The notes: generated by a model not told the origin, from the letters alone. Positions 1 to 6,585 are shown, counted from the stretch's first letter. The stretch is 9,083 bases of DNA from Pirellulales bacterium (GCA_025924495.1 JAICIG010000327.1:1-9083), one strand, 5' to 3'. Numbers and translations: made by a program.

Positions 1-1169
1 AACTCGACTTCCTGCCGCGTGAAGCCCAGCTTGAGCAGACTGGAGGTCAGAGTTTCGGCAACCGCCTTAAATTCGTCGGCGTCGCGCGGCACCACCGGCG
101 ACATCGTCAACGCAGTCGGCTCCAACGCGGCGGCTGGAGGCGCCGCGGCCGGCGCGGCGGCGGCTGGCGCTGCCCCCGGAGCTGCCGTGCCTGCCACCGC
201 GGATGGCGCATCCGCGGCGCGGGGCTGAGCTGGCGCGGGATCCGCCTTCGGCGCTTCTGACGGCTTCATACCCTCCCCTTGTCCCCTTGTCTCCTTGTCT
301 CCTTGTCCCGTTGCCGCCTTGTCTCCTTGTCCCCTTGCCGCCTTGTCTGCTTTGTTACTTGCTGTCGAAGCCGCGTCGGAAACCGGGGCGTGGGCCTTCG
401 ACGGCGGCAGCGATTCCAGCCGCCCTACGCGCACGCCATCGCGCTGCGGCACGATGACAAACAAATCGAGCAGCGCGTGCTTGCCCGAGTTCGTGACCAG
501 ATATTTCTCGGGTCCGCCGGTCAATTGAACCGGCAGGTCGTATTTCAGTTCGCAGTCATAAGTCAAAAAGCGTTCTGCCCGTGACTTGTCTTGCACGTAC
601 AATGCGTCGAGTTGCCGGGCCTGGACGAACCAATGTTTATCATCGACGGAGGCGAAGAGGGCCTGCGGGCCGGCTTCGGTCACACTGGCCAGATCGAGCC
701 AACGCAAGCGTCCGCTCTTCGATTCGGCCGGCGGCCAATGGCCGACGAAGCGCCCCGACTGCACGCGCAGATCGAGCTCCAGATCCTGAACCGGTTCGCC
801 GTGCAGCGTAATGACTGACACCGGCGTCAGCTTGCGCGCCTCGTTGGCTCGGCTGCGGTCGGTATCGACCACGCCCGGCATGGCGCTGGGATAGTGCGTG
901 AGCTCGTTCGCCTGTTCGAGCGTCGGATCGAGTCCCCAGAGCGAGAGCTCGTGCAGATCGTATTTGGCATCCTCGGCGTGCGCTGAAATCAGAACTGTCA
1001 GGAATGCAAGTCCGACGATGAAACAAAGTCGACTAGCTCGCGTTATGACAAGGAGACACGGACACAAGGGGACAAGGGGAACTCGCATTTCTGCTTGTCT
1101 CCTTGTCTCCTTGTCCCCTTGTCGGTCTGTACTTCCGCGCGGAAGGTCACCAGCCACGAAGCGTCGCAT
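1..1169 (-). CDS. Exported protein of unknown function, C-terminus outside window
   Basis: An open frame runs from ATG at 1169 through the left edge (389 codons, no stop). The start overlaps the upstream stop as TGATG, with GAGGGGGG at 1175-1182 five bases before it, so I prefer it to the in-frame ATG at 1088. Residues about 44-65 look like a signal peptide: Arg residues, the core LCFIVGLAFLTVL, then an AHA-type cleavage site. Residues 66-255 are a mixed alpha/beta region that I do not recognise, with phrases such as YDLHELSLWGLDPTLEQANE and LRWLDLASV. Residues 256-355 form a linker made of an octamer-array-encoded GQGDK repeat followed by an Ala/Pro-rich tract. A folded segment resumes at about residue 360 (DADEFKAVAETLTSSLLKLGF). 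Residues about 16-43 are encoded by inverted octamer arrays, so the signal peptide is displaced from the N-terminus. It is the fourth gene of the operon. The function is unknown. Export is inferred, and the reading frame is secure because the periodicity and the signal peptide agree. Confidence 0.8.
   Translation of the reverse strand, partial: MRRFVAGDLPRGSTDRQGDKETRRQAEMRVPLVPLCPCLLVITRASRLCFIVGLAFLTVLISAHAEDAKYDLHELSLWGLDPTLEQANELTHYPSAMPGVVDTDRSRANEARKLTPVSVITLHGEPVQDLELDLRVQSGRFVGHWPPAESKSGRLRWLDLASVTEAGPQALFASVDDKHWFVQARQLDALYVQDKSRAERFLTYDCELKYDLPVQLTGGPEKYLVTNSGKHALLDLFVIVPQRDGVRVGRLESLPPSKAHAPVSDAASTASNKADKAARGQGDKAATGQGDKETRGQGEGMKPSEAPKADPAPAQPRAADAPSAVAGTAAPGAAPAAAAPAAAPPAAALEPTALTMSPVVPRDADEFKAVAETLTSSLLKLGFTRQEVE
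275..346. repeat. Octamer tandem array (consensus CYCCTTGT), nine units, inside a coding region
   Basis: Nine consecutive 8-base units fill 275-346, with a tenth degenerate unit at 347-354. Variants are CCCCTTGT, CTCCTTGT, CGCCTTGT and two diverged units (CCCGTTGC, CCCCTTGC). The array lies in the minus-strand gene covering 1-1169. Because three units make 24 bases, the protein carries an eight-residue repeat of the form GQGDKAAT/GQGDKETR at about residues 275-298. It sits in the linker between the folded part and the Ala/Pro-rich tract. The same octamer recurs at 1048-1130. Confidence 0.9.
1048..1130. repeat. Two head-to-head octamer arrays forming an imperfect inverted repeat
   Basis: The left arm, 1048-1079, is four units of ACAAGGRG type, one of them diverged (ACACGGAC). 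The right arm, 1091-1122, is four units of CTCCTTGT type, followed by one degenerate unit at 1123-1130. The arms face each other across 11 bases (1080-1090) and match at about 26 of 32 positions, so either strand could fold back on itself. The repeat lies inside the 5' end of the minus-strand gene 1-1169, after the coupled start at 1169 and before the signal-peptide core. An in-frame ATG (1086-1088) falls in the loop. No stop codon interrupts that frame. Confidence 0.85.
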
Positions 1170-3301
1170 CACATCCCCCCTCGAAATAAACGAGCGTCGG
1201 CCCAGAGAACGCGGTCGAGAGTGTCTTCGCCTTCGCCGTAGTCGACTTCCAGCGTGAGCTGCTTCACGCCGGTGAGCGAGACGGCGACGTTCGCCGGCTC
1301 GGCCGCGGCGGCCAGATCGGGCGCGGCGAACAGTTCGCGGCCGTCGCCGAGCAGGCGGCAGGCGACCCGGCCGCGGCCTTGCGAACTTTCATCGAAGCCC
1401 ACCGTCGCCTTGAAATTCTCGTATTCGCAGTCGAGGGCGTAGGTGAGCACGCACCGCGAGTGAACCGCCAGCCCCTTGGTATAGGCTTTTCCCTTTAACT
1501 TCAGCGGCTGGCAGTCGAGCGATTGGTCGCGCCGATAGTTCATCAAACGGCCGAAGTAGGGCGTTTCTTCTACGCCGACGGGATCGAGGTCGGAGAGGTA
1601 CGTTACCTTGCCGTTGCGGCAGACGATGCGGGCCACGGCCGAACGCGGCAAGCTGACATTGCCGGAGGCGGTTTCAAATTCGAGCCGTTCGTCGTTCGCT
1701 TTGCGCCAGACGCCGGCCAGCAAGTCGCCCGACACGAGATGAGCGATCTGATAAGGCTTCGCTTCGCCCGTCTTACGTGGACTTTTAGCATAGACGATGC
1801 CGACCAGCCGGGCCACGTTGATTGACCGCTCTTCCCCTTCATAGGTGAACCGCAGTTTGCCTTCAGACACGCCATGTGCCACGCCGGTCACCTCCGAGAT
1901 GTCTTTCTCACGGCCCAGGATGAAGGCAGCGTCTTCTGCCAGGGGAGCAGCCAGCCGAGCGTCGAATTGCTGCCGGTGGCCGGACGTGCCCGCAGCCGGG
2001 CAGGTGAAACCGCGCACGTTGGTCAACGCCAGCTTTACTTCGCCGGCCCAGGCCGTCTTGAGCGAAATGGTTTCGTCGTCGAGCGAAACTAGCTCGCCAC
2101 GCAACTCGGTCTTATCGCGTCCGTACACGATCATTTTGGCCGGTCCTTGCGGCTCGGCGGCCGGCATTGATGCCGCCACCGCACCGACCTTAAGTTGATG
2201 GTCGGTATGCGTAGTAGCCTTGATCGACGTCTTGATATTTGTGCCGTCTTCGTAGGTCACGGTAATTTCGATCTGGCGATCGAAACAATCCTGGTTGATC
2301 GGTTCGATGTACATCTCGGCCGACGTACCGGAGCGATCGAGCGCCAGCTTCCAGTTGGGCGTGCGGGCGGTATCAAGCCGCCAGATACCGCGACCCTGTC
2401 CTCCGCGCGTCAGCGCGACGATCTGCTTGATGTTTTTGCCGCTGATCAGCCCACTCAGACGAACCAGCACGTCCTGTATTCCGTTGCCGCCGGCCGCGCC
2501 GCCCACCTGCACCGTATCATGGTTTACCTGGCCAACCCATTCGGCCGTCAGGTCAGGAACATTGCCAAAATCGACAACCGCGATCTCATCCAGCGGAATC
2601 TTTCGCACCGGCTCGGTCGCGATCACGAGCCGGTCGTCTTCAATCGCGTTGACCTTCGCCGGGATGCGCTCGTCATAAACGGTGGTGACCGACGGTCCAG
2701 CGGGAACGGCAGCAGTGGTGGCGGGCGTGGCCGGCTTCGCGGGTGCGGTGGCAGGCGGATTGCCAGTAGGGCCCGGCGCTGCGGCGGCGGGCGGCGCCAC
2801 TGCCGCCGGAGGAGGCGCCACCAGTGGATCACCCTCGCCCAGACACTCATGGAACGTGAGCGCCAAAGTCGCGCATGACAAGATGCAATGGTGTATCGCC
2901 TTACGGATCGCGCGGCCGAGGTTGAGATGGCGATATGCGACATCCCTGACAGAGCATCGGGCATTAACTAGTTGGCCTTGCGGCTTCGCGAATATGAAAC
3001 CGGCTTTGTTCCGCCGCGAGCGACAGCCGGCTTCAGCCGGCTTGCCTGGTTTGCCACCAGCTAAAGCTGGTGGCAGACAGCCAAAGCCGACTAAAGTCGG
3101 CTCTTGCATCGATTTGAGCCGTTGCGGATCAGCATTCTCATGAACAAATCGGGTGCGCTTCACAAACATGGATTCCGACCCCAAAAGCTTACTTTCTAAC
3201 GGCGCGGCGTAAACATGGTTGCGTTGCTTCGAAACGACGAACGGAACTCGCGGCGATAAGACGGCTCTTCCGTCACTCTTCCGCGGGCACCGGCTTCGCA
3301 T
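1169..3301 (-). CDS. Exported NPCBM-domain protein with tandem small beta repeats
   Basis: At full length this encodes 710 residues. The C-terminal ~130 residues (about 579-708) match the NPCBM fold (novel putative carbohydrate-binding module) in layout: YFGRLMNYRRDQSL, KGLAVHSRCVLTYAL near 610-625, then FKATVGFDESSQGRGRV and the closing DRVLWADARLF. Upstream are four units of one pattern, a glycine/charged turn, a strand and IPL..IA.I, at about 207-245, 393-432, 462-505 and 519-562; they may be small beta barrels. A further beta region lies at 280-370 (LTRGGQGRGIWRLDTARTPN). Residues 130-152 resemble a signal peptide, followed by an Ala/Pro-rich tract (160-205). No catalytic residues are evident, so glycan binding in the envelope is an inference from the domain. 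The start is uncertain. ATG 3301 has AGGGG six bases upstream and overlaps the previous gene by 29 bases; ATG 3169 and ATG 3109 are alternatives. No ordinary start lies close to the signal peptide. Confidence 0.85.
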   Translation of the reverse strand: MRSRCPRKSDGRAVLSPRVPFVVSKQRNHVYAAPLESKLLGSESMFVKRTRFVHENADPQRLKSMQEPTLVGFGCLPPALAGGKPGKPAEAGCRSRRNKAGFIFAKPQGQLVNARCSVRDVAYRHLNLGRAIRKAIHHCILSCATLALTFHECLGEGDPLVAPPPAAVAPPAAAAPGPTGNPPATAPAKPATPATTAAVPAGPSVTTVYDERIPAKVNAIEDDRLVIATEPVRKIPLDEIAVVDFGNVPDLTAEWVGQVNHDTVQVGGAAGGNGIQDVLVRLSGLISGKNIKQIVALTRGGQGRGIWRLDTARTPNWKLALDRSGTSAEMYIEPINQDCFDRQIEITVTYEDGTNIKTSIKATTHTDHQLKVGAVAASMPAAEPQGPAKMIVYGRDKTELRGELVSLDDETISLKTAWAGEVKLALTNVRGFTCPAAGTSGHRQQFDARLAAPLAEDAAFILGREKDISEVTGVAHGVSEGKLRFTYEGEERSINVARLVGIVYAKSPRKTGEAKPYQIAHLVSGDLLAGVWRKANDERLEFETASGNVSLPRSAVARIVCRNGKVTYLSDLDPVGVEETPYFGRLMNYRRDQSLDCQPLKLKGKAYTKGLAVHSRCVLTYALDCEYENFKATVGFDESSQGRGRVACRLLGDGRELFAAPDLAAAAEPANVAVSLTGVKQLTLEVDYGEGEDTLDRVLWADARLFRGGM
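1175..1182 (-). promoter_or_regulatory. Shine-Dalgarno GAGGGGGG that decides the start at 1169
   Basis: The G-rich site is encoded in the last codons (RGGM) of the NPCBM gene. It is five bases before the ATG at 1169, which overlaps the stop as TGATG. It favours this start over ATG 1088, whose only nearby purine tract is the octamer repeat itself. Confidence 0.65.
3025..3102. repeat. Cluster of three different palindromes
   Basis: Three close palindromes share a design but not a stem sequence. The first, 3025-3042, is AGCCGGCT twice around TC. The second, 3052-3075, is a perfect 11-bp stem (TGCCACCAGCT and its complement) around AA. The third, 3085-3102, is a perfect 8-bp stem (AGCCGACT and its complement) around AA. 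The last two share the centre CTAAAG. They lie between the end of the gene at 3273-4106 and the signal-peptide coding part of the NPCBM gene, and would be translated if that gene starts at 3109 or earlier. I believe such palindromes are frequent between planctomycete genes; that is memory, not a search. Confidence 0.85.
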
Positions 3302-4106
3302 TTTTGACCCCTGCCCCGCGCGGCTTGCTCAGCTTCTGCTCGCTCACTTTCGGCCCACTTACCTTTTGCACACCGTCGGCCACAGCTTCGCCTTCCTCGA
3401 CCGTCCCGGCCGGCTTTTCCTCGGCGAGACGTTTATAGTAACGTTCCAAGATCTTCTGGTAATGTGCGGGGAAACCTTCAGTCATCGATTGCACGATGCG
3501 ATCGCGCTCGTGCGGGGGCAATTCCGCCCATTGTTTGCCGGTCTTGCGCGCCGCATGCAAATCGCCGATACCGCCGGGACCGCCGGTAATCATCGAGTCG
3601 GCCATCGGCTTCGAGGGATTGGCTCCGCTGCCGCCGCCGCGCTGCTGCTCCGATTCTTTTTCCAGTTCCTCGATCAGTTTGTCGAGCCTGGCGACGATCT
3701 GCTTCTGCGTTTGCTGCACCGGTTCGCCGGTGGTCATACCGGAAAGGTCGATCACGACTTCTTCCATTTCCAGTGCCAACTCGCTGATGGGGTCAGGCGG
3801 TTCTTCCTGGGCCATCATAGAGGGAACAGTCGACCATGCCAAAATGATTGCCGCCAGGATGCCGCACTCAGCTTGGCGGGAAACGCGCCGCCGTGCAAAA
3901 AAGCGGTGGCTGGGGCAGAGCCTGGACGGACTAATGCTGCTCCGTGATTCGGCTGGATGGCCAGGCGATGCCCCGGAAGCGACGCACCGGGGCATCGCTT
4001 GGCCGCCATCGTCTGGATGAATGGAGACGCACGCGCGGCCAAGCTCTGCCCCAGCCACCGCAGATGGCGGCTTGCTGCTGGCGCGCCGTAGATAACGATT
4101 TCTCAT
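3273..4106 (-). CDS. Exported planctomycete-type protein of unknown function, with an element inserted in its N-terminus
   Basis: This encodes 277 residues. ATG 4106 overlaps the upstream stop as TAATG, and the perfect Shine-Dalgarno AAGGAGG (4113-4119) lies six bases before it, so the start is well supported. The signal-peptide core is unusually deep, at about residues 82-100 (ILAAIILAWSTVPSMMAQ). Residues 16-68 are exactly the translation of an inverted-repeat element; without it the N-terminus would be a normal basic n-region ending in FFARRRVSRQ. The mature part has a helical segment (about 105-155, PVQQTQKQIVARLDKLIEEL), a Gly-rich loop (157-182) and a conserved-looking block at 193-230 with W.ELPPHERD, EGFPAHYQKILERYYKRLAEE. 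I recall similar W-LPP...YY.RL blocks in planctomycete envelope proteins, but no biochemical role. It lies between the coiled-coil gene and the NPCBM gene and is probably co-expressed with both. Confidence 0.85.
   Translation of the reverse strand: MRNRYLRRASSKPPSAVAGAELGRACVSIHPDDGGQAMPRCVASGASPGHPAESRSSISPSRLCPSHRFFARRRVSRQAECGILAAIILAWSTVPSMMAQEEPPDPISELALEMEEVVIDLSGMTTGEPVQQTQKQIVARLDKLIEELEKESEQQRGGGSGANPSKPMADSMITGGPGGIGDLHAARKTGKQWAELPPHERDRIVQSMTEGFPAHYQKILERYYKRLAEEKPAGTVEEGEAVADGVQKVSGPKVSEQKLSKPRGAGVKNAKPVPAEE
3903..4061. mobile_element. 159-bp fold-back (MITE-like) element with 19-bp perfect terminal inverted repeats
   Basis: The ends are GCGGTGGCTGGGGCAGAGC at 3903-3921 and its exact reverse complement at 4043-4061. 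The match extends inward to 22 of 23 bases with one mismatch. A second inverted pair is nested inside: 3960-3976 and 3987-4003 match at 16 of 17 positions around a 10-base loop. The whole unit could therefore fold into a long, interrupted hairpin. It encodes no transposase and shows no obvious flanking target duplication. At 159 bp (53 codons) it is in frame and stop-free in the minus-strand gene it interrupts. Whether it moves is an inference from its structure; it could instead be a REP-like or other non-mobile palindromic repeat. Confidence 0.7.
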
Positions 4107-5971
4107 TACATTCCTCCTTGTAGTTCGTCGCCGCGTTCTTCGGCCAGGCGTTCGGTGGCCTCGCGCACAAAATCTTGCTGGTCGGCCACCGACTCGATCT
4201 CGTCTTTGATGGCCGCCGAGAGTGCGCCAACCTTCGCGCGCGATTGATCGACCGCGGCCGTCCGCTGATTGGTGCGGACCTGCAGCAGGCGGATCATTTT
4301 CAGCTCGGCGATCAATCGGTTCAGCTCCCGTTGCCGGTCGCGCGGGCCGCGCTGCGCCTTGCGGTTCGACATTTTCGAGGAAGGCAACTGTTTCATTGCG
4401 TCGAGCAGGGCCTGCAGGTCGGCCTCGATCTGCTGTTCGGCGACGATCACTTTTTCGGAGCCATCGCCTTCGGCCAGAGAATCTTGCACCGACAACATGG
4501 CATCGCGGACCATCAGCAAGGCCGCCGGCAGCGCGATGCCGAATTCCGTCTCTTCGACCAGCGTAATCAGTTCATTGGCCATTTCCACAATCCGCCCTTC
4601 CGAACTGCCAAGGCCGGCCAGCGCGGTCAAGGCCTGTCGCGAGCCGCCGGCCGCTTTGGGGCCGACCAATTCGGTCGATTCGCGCACGGCGATCTGCTTC
4701 TCGAGCATGAAAGTCAGCCCTTCCATCACGCGCCGTTTGACTTCGGCGCGAAGCTGATCGAGCAGCTTTTCGGCTTCTTCTTCAAGCTGCTCTTTGGCGT
4801 ATTTTAATGAATCGAGGGCCTGCTGCTGCATTTCACTGGCGGGCTCGGCGCGCTGGTTGCCAAGCTGCCCTTCGGCGCCCGACATGCTGCCGCTGGCGCG
4901 GAGCAACTCGCCCAGGGCGCCGGCTCCGGAATCGCCTAAGTCGCGCACGAGCTGCGTGATGCCTTCGTTAAGCTGGCGGTTGCGCGCCTGGTCGCGTTGC
5001 ATCGCCGCGAAGTTGGCTTGCTTTAGCTGCTCTTCAGCGCGGCGGAGAGCCTCGTCGGTAGCCTCACGCTCTTTCTGAAGCGCGGCGAGCGCTTCTTTTT
5101 CGGGCGGCAAAGCTTCGCTTGCCTCACGCTTGCTCAGCGACTCGGCCGCTGCGCCCATTTTGCTTTCCGCAGCCGTGAGGTTCTCAGGTTCTTTGCCCGA
5201 CTGCGCCGCGGCCGCCGCCAGCGCTTTGGCGCCAGCCTGCGTTTTGGATTGCTCCTTGGCGAGCTGCTCAAGCGGAGATTTGTCACCGTCCGTCGGCTGG
5301 CCGGCGGCGAGTTTATCGGTGGCTTCAATGTGGCCGTTCTGCCGGGCGATCAGTTCGGCGAGCGATGCCTTCTTCTTGCGCAGTCCTTCCACTTCTTTCT
5401 GTTTGTCGGCCGTCGATTGCGAATCTTGCCGTTCGCGGGTTTCTTCCTGAATGGCCTTATCCAGCCGCCGCAAGGCTTCGCGGATTTGCCGCAGCCGCTC
5501 CATCTGCACCTGGAAGTCGAGATCGGTGGCCAGCAGCAGATCGTGCAATCGCTGGAGCTTGGACAGAAGCTGTTTTTCTTCGCTGGCCGCTTCCGCCAGA
5601 CTCAACTTGCCGAGCATCTGCTGGGCGTCTTGCATCTGGTGCAGAATCAGTTCTTCGCGGGCGAACTTCAGACCCAGCATCAACCGGGAAGAATTCTCCG
5701 GCTCCAGCGCCTTGAGCGCTTCGGAGAGGCGGTACATGCGATCTTCCAGCTCGGTCATTTCGGCGGCGACTTTGGCCTGCCGGAAGCTAAGCACCTCGCC
5801 CGGTTTCACCGGGTCGCTCTTCTCGTTCGTCGCTGCCGGCTTCGCCGGCTTCGCCGGCTCGTCAGCCCGAGCCAGGCCGCGTAACGGCATGAGAGAAAGT
5901 AGCGCTGCCGCTAAGACAAACGGCGTCCGCCGCGCCAGCCCCCACGGTTTCCTAAATCGGGCAACTTGCAT
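4106..5971 (-). CDS. Exported coiled-coil protein of unknown function
   Basis: This encodes 621 residues. I chose ATG 5971 because GGAG lies about nine bases upstream and because it starts a good signal peptide: a basic n-region (RFRKPWGLARR), the core FVLAAALLSLMPL and a cleavage site near ARA/DEP at residue 37. An upstream in-frame ATG at 6031 would push the signal peptide inward. After a KPAKPA linker the protein is almost wholly helical and highly charged: probable coiled coils at about 62-215 and 290-345, an Ala-rich stretch at 245-285, a further coil at 378-430, and a last helical part from 505 to 612 (ELNRLIAELKMIRLLQVRTN). There is no catalytic motif. The length and repeated-helix design suggest a structural or scaffold role in the periplasm. 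It is the first gene of the operon and its last codons carry the ribosome binding site of the next gene. Planctomycetes have similar coiled-coil proteins near BatA/VWA-type clusters, but that link is from memory only. Confidence 0.85.
   Translation of the reverse strand: MQVARFRKPWGLARRTPFVLAAALLSLMPLRGLARADEPAKPAKPAATNEKSDPVKPGEVLSFRQAKVAAEMTELEDRMYRLSEALKALEPENSSRLMLGLKFAREELILHQMQDAQQMLGKLSLAEAASEEKQLLSKLQRLHDLLLATDLDFQVQMERLRQIREALRRLDKAIQEETRERQDSQSTADKQKEVEGLRKKKASLAELIARQNGHIEATDKLAAGQPTDGDKSPLEQLAKEQSKTQAGAKALAAAAAQSGKEPENLTAAESKMGAAAESLSKREASEALPPEKEALAALQKEREATDEALRRAEEQLKQANFAAMQRDQARNRQLNEGITQLVRDLGDSGAGALGELLRASGSMSGAEGQLGNQRAEPASEMQQQALDSLKYAKEQLEEEAEKLLDQLRAEVKRRVMEGLTFMLEKQIAVRESTELVGPKAAGGSRQALTALAGLGSSEGRIVEMANELITLVEETEFGIALPAALLMVRDAMLSVQDSLAEGDGSEKVIVAEQQIEADLQALLDAMKQLPSSKMSNRKAQRGPRDRQRELNRLIAELKMIRLLQVRTNQRTAAVDQSRAKVGALSAAIKDEIESVADQQDFVREATERLAEERGDELQGGM
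4113..4119 (-). promoter_or_regulatory. Shine-Dalgarno AAGGAGG that fixes the start at 4106
   Basis: AAGGAGG lies on the minus strand inside the last codons of the coiled-coil gene, six bases before the ATG at 4106. That ATG shares its A with the TAA stop (TAATG). This decides the start of the 277-residue protein even though its signal peptide begins about 80 residues later, and it suggests translational coupling. Confidence 0.85.
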
Positions 5972-6002
5972 GGCAAAGTCTCCAGACACGAGCAACCATC
6001 CT

Positions 6003-6031
6003 ATTGTCTTATCGCACGCCGTTTGCTGCAA
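6003..6031 (-). promoter_or_regulatory. Possible sigma-70-like promoter for the four-gene operon
   Basis: On the minus strand TTGCAG (6026-6031) and GACAAT (6003-6008) are separated by exactly 17 bases. Both hexamers are imperfect. Transcription would start roughly 20-30 bases before the ATG at 5971, leaving room for the GGAG ribosome site. Position and spacing are the only support; planctomycete promoters are poorly defined by consensus. Confidence 0.3.
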
Positions 6032-6210
6032 CCGCCTGCTCGTGGAACAAGTGTTTCGCTTGTTTTTGCGTCGCGCGGCAGGCGAGCAAGCGGGACGCTT
6101 ACTCTACGGGCACAATCTGCGTCGGCCCCGCACTGGCTGCTTGAGATTCAATCTACCCGGCAAATCGCGCCCTGGCTACGTGCCGCCCGTGGTTCTGCTG
6201 GCCACCGCAC

Positions 6211-6585
6211 TCCGAAGCCGACAAGTCGTATTACCTCCGCCATGAGGAAGTCGTTCGCGAGCGGGATGAGTATGACCCTGCTTTCGATCCCCCTCCCGAT
6301 CTGGCCGTCGAGATCGACCTGTCATCTAGTTCGTCTCGTCGGATGTTGGTTTATGCCGAGTTGGGCATTCCCGAACTCTGGCAATACGACGGCGAGCGGT
6401 TGACATTCAAGTCGCTCGGTCATGACGGCACATACCAGGCGATGGAGCGCAGTCTGGCGTTCCCGGGTCTACCGAGCGCCGATTTAGAACGCTTTATCCA
6501 TCGCCGCGGCACGATGGGTGAGTTGGCCCTCGACGACGAACTTGCTCAGTGGGTCCGCGCATCCGTCACCAAGGACCGCTCATGA
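6211..6585 (+). pseudogene. Uma2-family (PF05685) C-terminal fragment
   Basis: The plus frame from 6211 to the TGA at 6583-6585 reads EADKSYYLRHEEVV, DPPPDLAVEIDL, RRMLVYAELGIPELWQYDGE and AFPGLPSADLERFI. These are the familiar second-half motifs of Uma2 proteins, a family with a restriction-endonuclease-like (PD-(D/E)XK) core: the DPPPDLAVEID strand followed by YAELGIPELW. The N-terminal half is absent. The frame is open only back to a TGA at 6142-6144, the sequence before 6211 no longer resembles the family, and the first ATG (6343) lies after the DPPPDLAVEID strand. A product from 6343 would be 80 residues and lack most of the fold. I therefore call it a truncated gene. It converges on the TPR gene, leaving 56 bases between stops, and faces away from the operon to its left. 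Confidence 0.75.

Noticed and set aside
275..346. CRISPR array
   Set aside because: The units are contiguous octamers with no spacers; this is a simple tandem repeat.
640..1026. Minus-strand 128-codon frame
   Set aside because: It is Arg-rich and out of frame with the signal peptide, the linker and the continuous frame from 1169 to the window edge.
2195..2878. Plus-strand open frame of 227 codons across the NPCBM gene
   Set aside because: It ends in low-complexity Arg/Gly sequence produced by the antisense of the Ala/Pro linker, and it lies over a supported minus-strand gene.
3815..4042. Small separate gene inside the fold-back element
   Set aside because: The frame arises from the inverted repeat and has no ribosome site or family likeness; the supported frame is that of the interrupted gene.
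5249..6245. Plus-strand open frames over the coiled-coil gene and its upstream region
   Set aside because: They are shadows of the GC-rich minus-strand gene; the Phe/Leu/Gln-rich translation is typical of antisense to charged coiled-coil codons.
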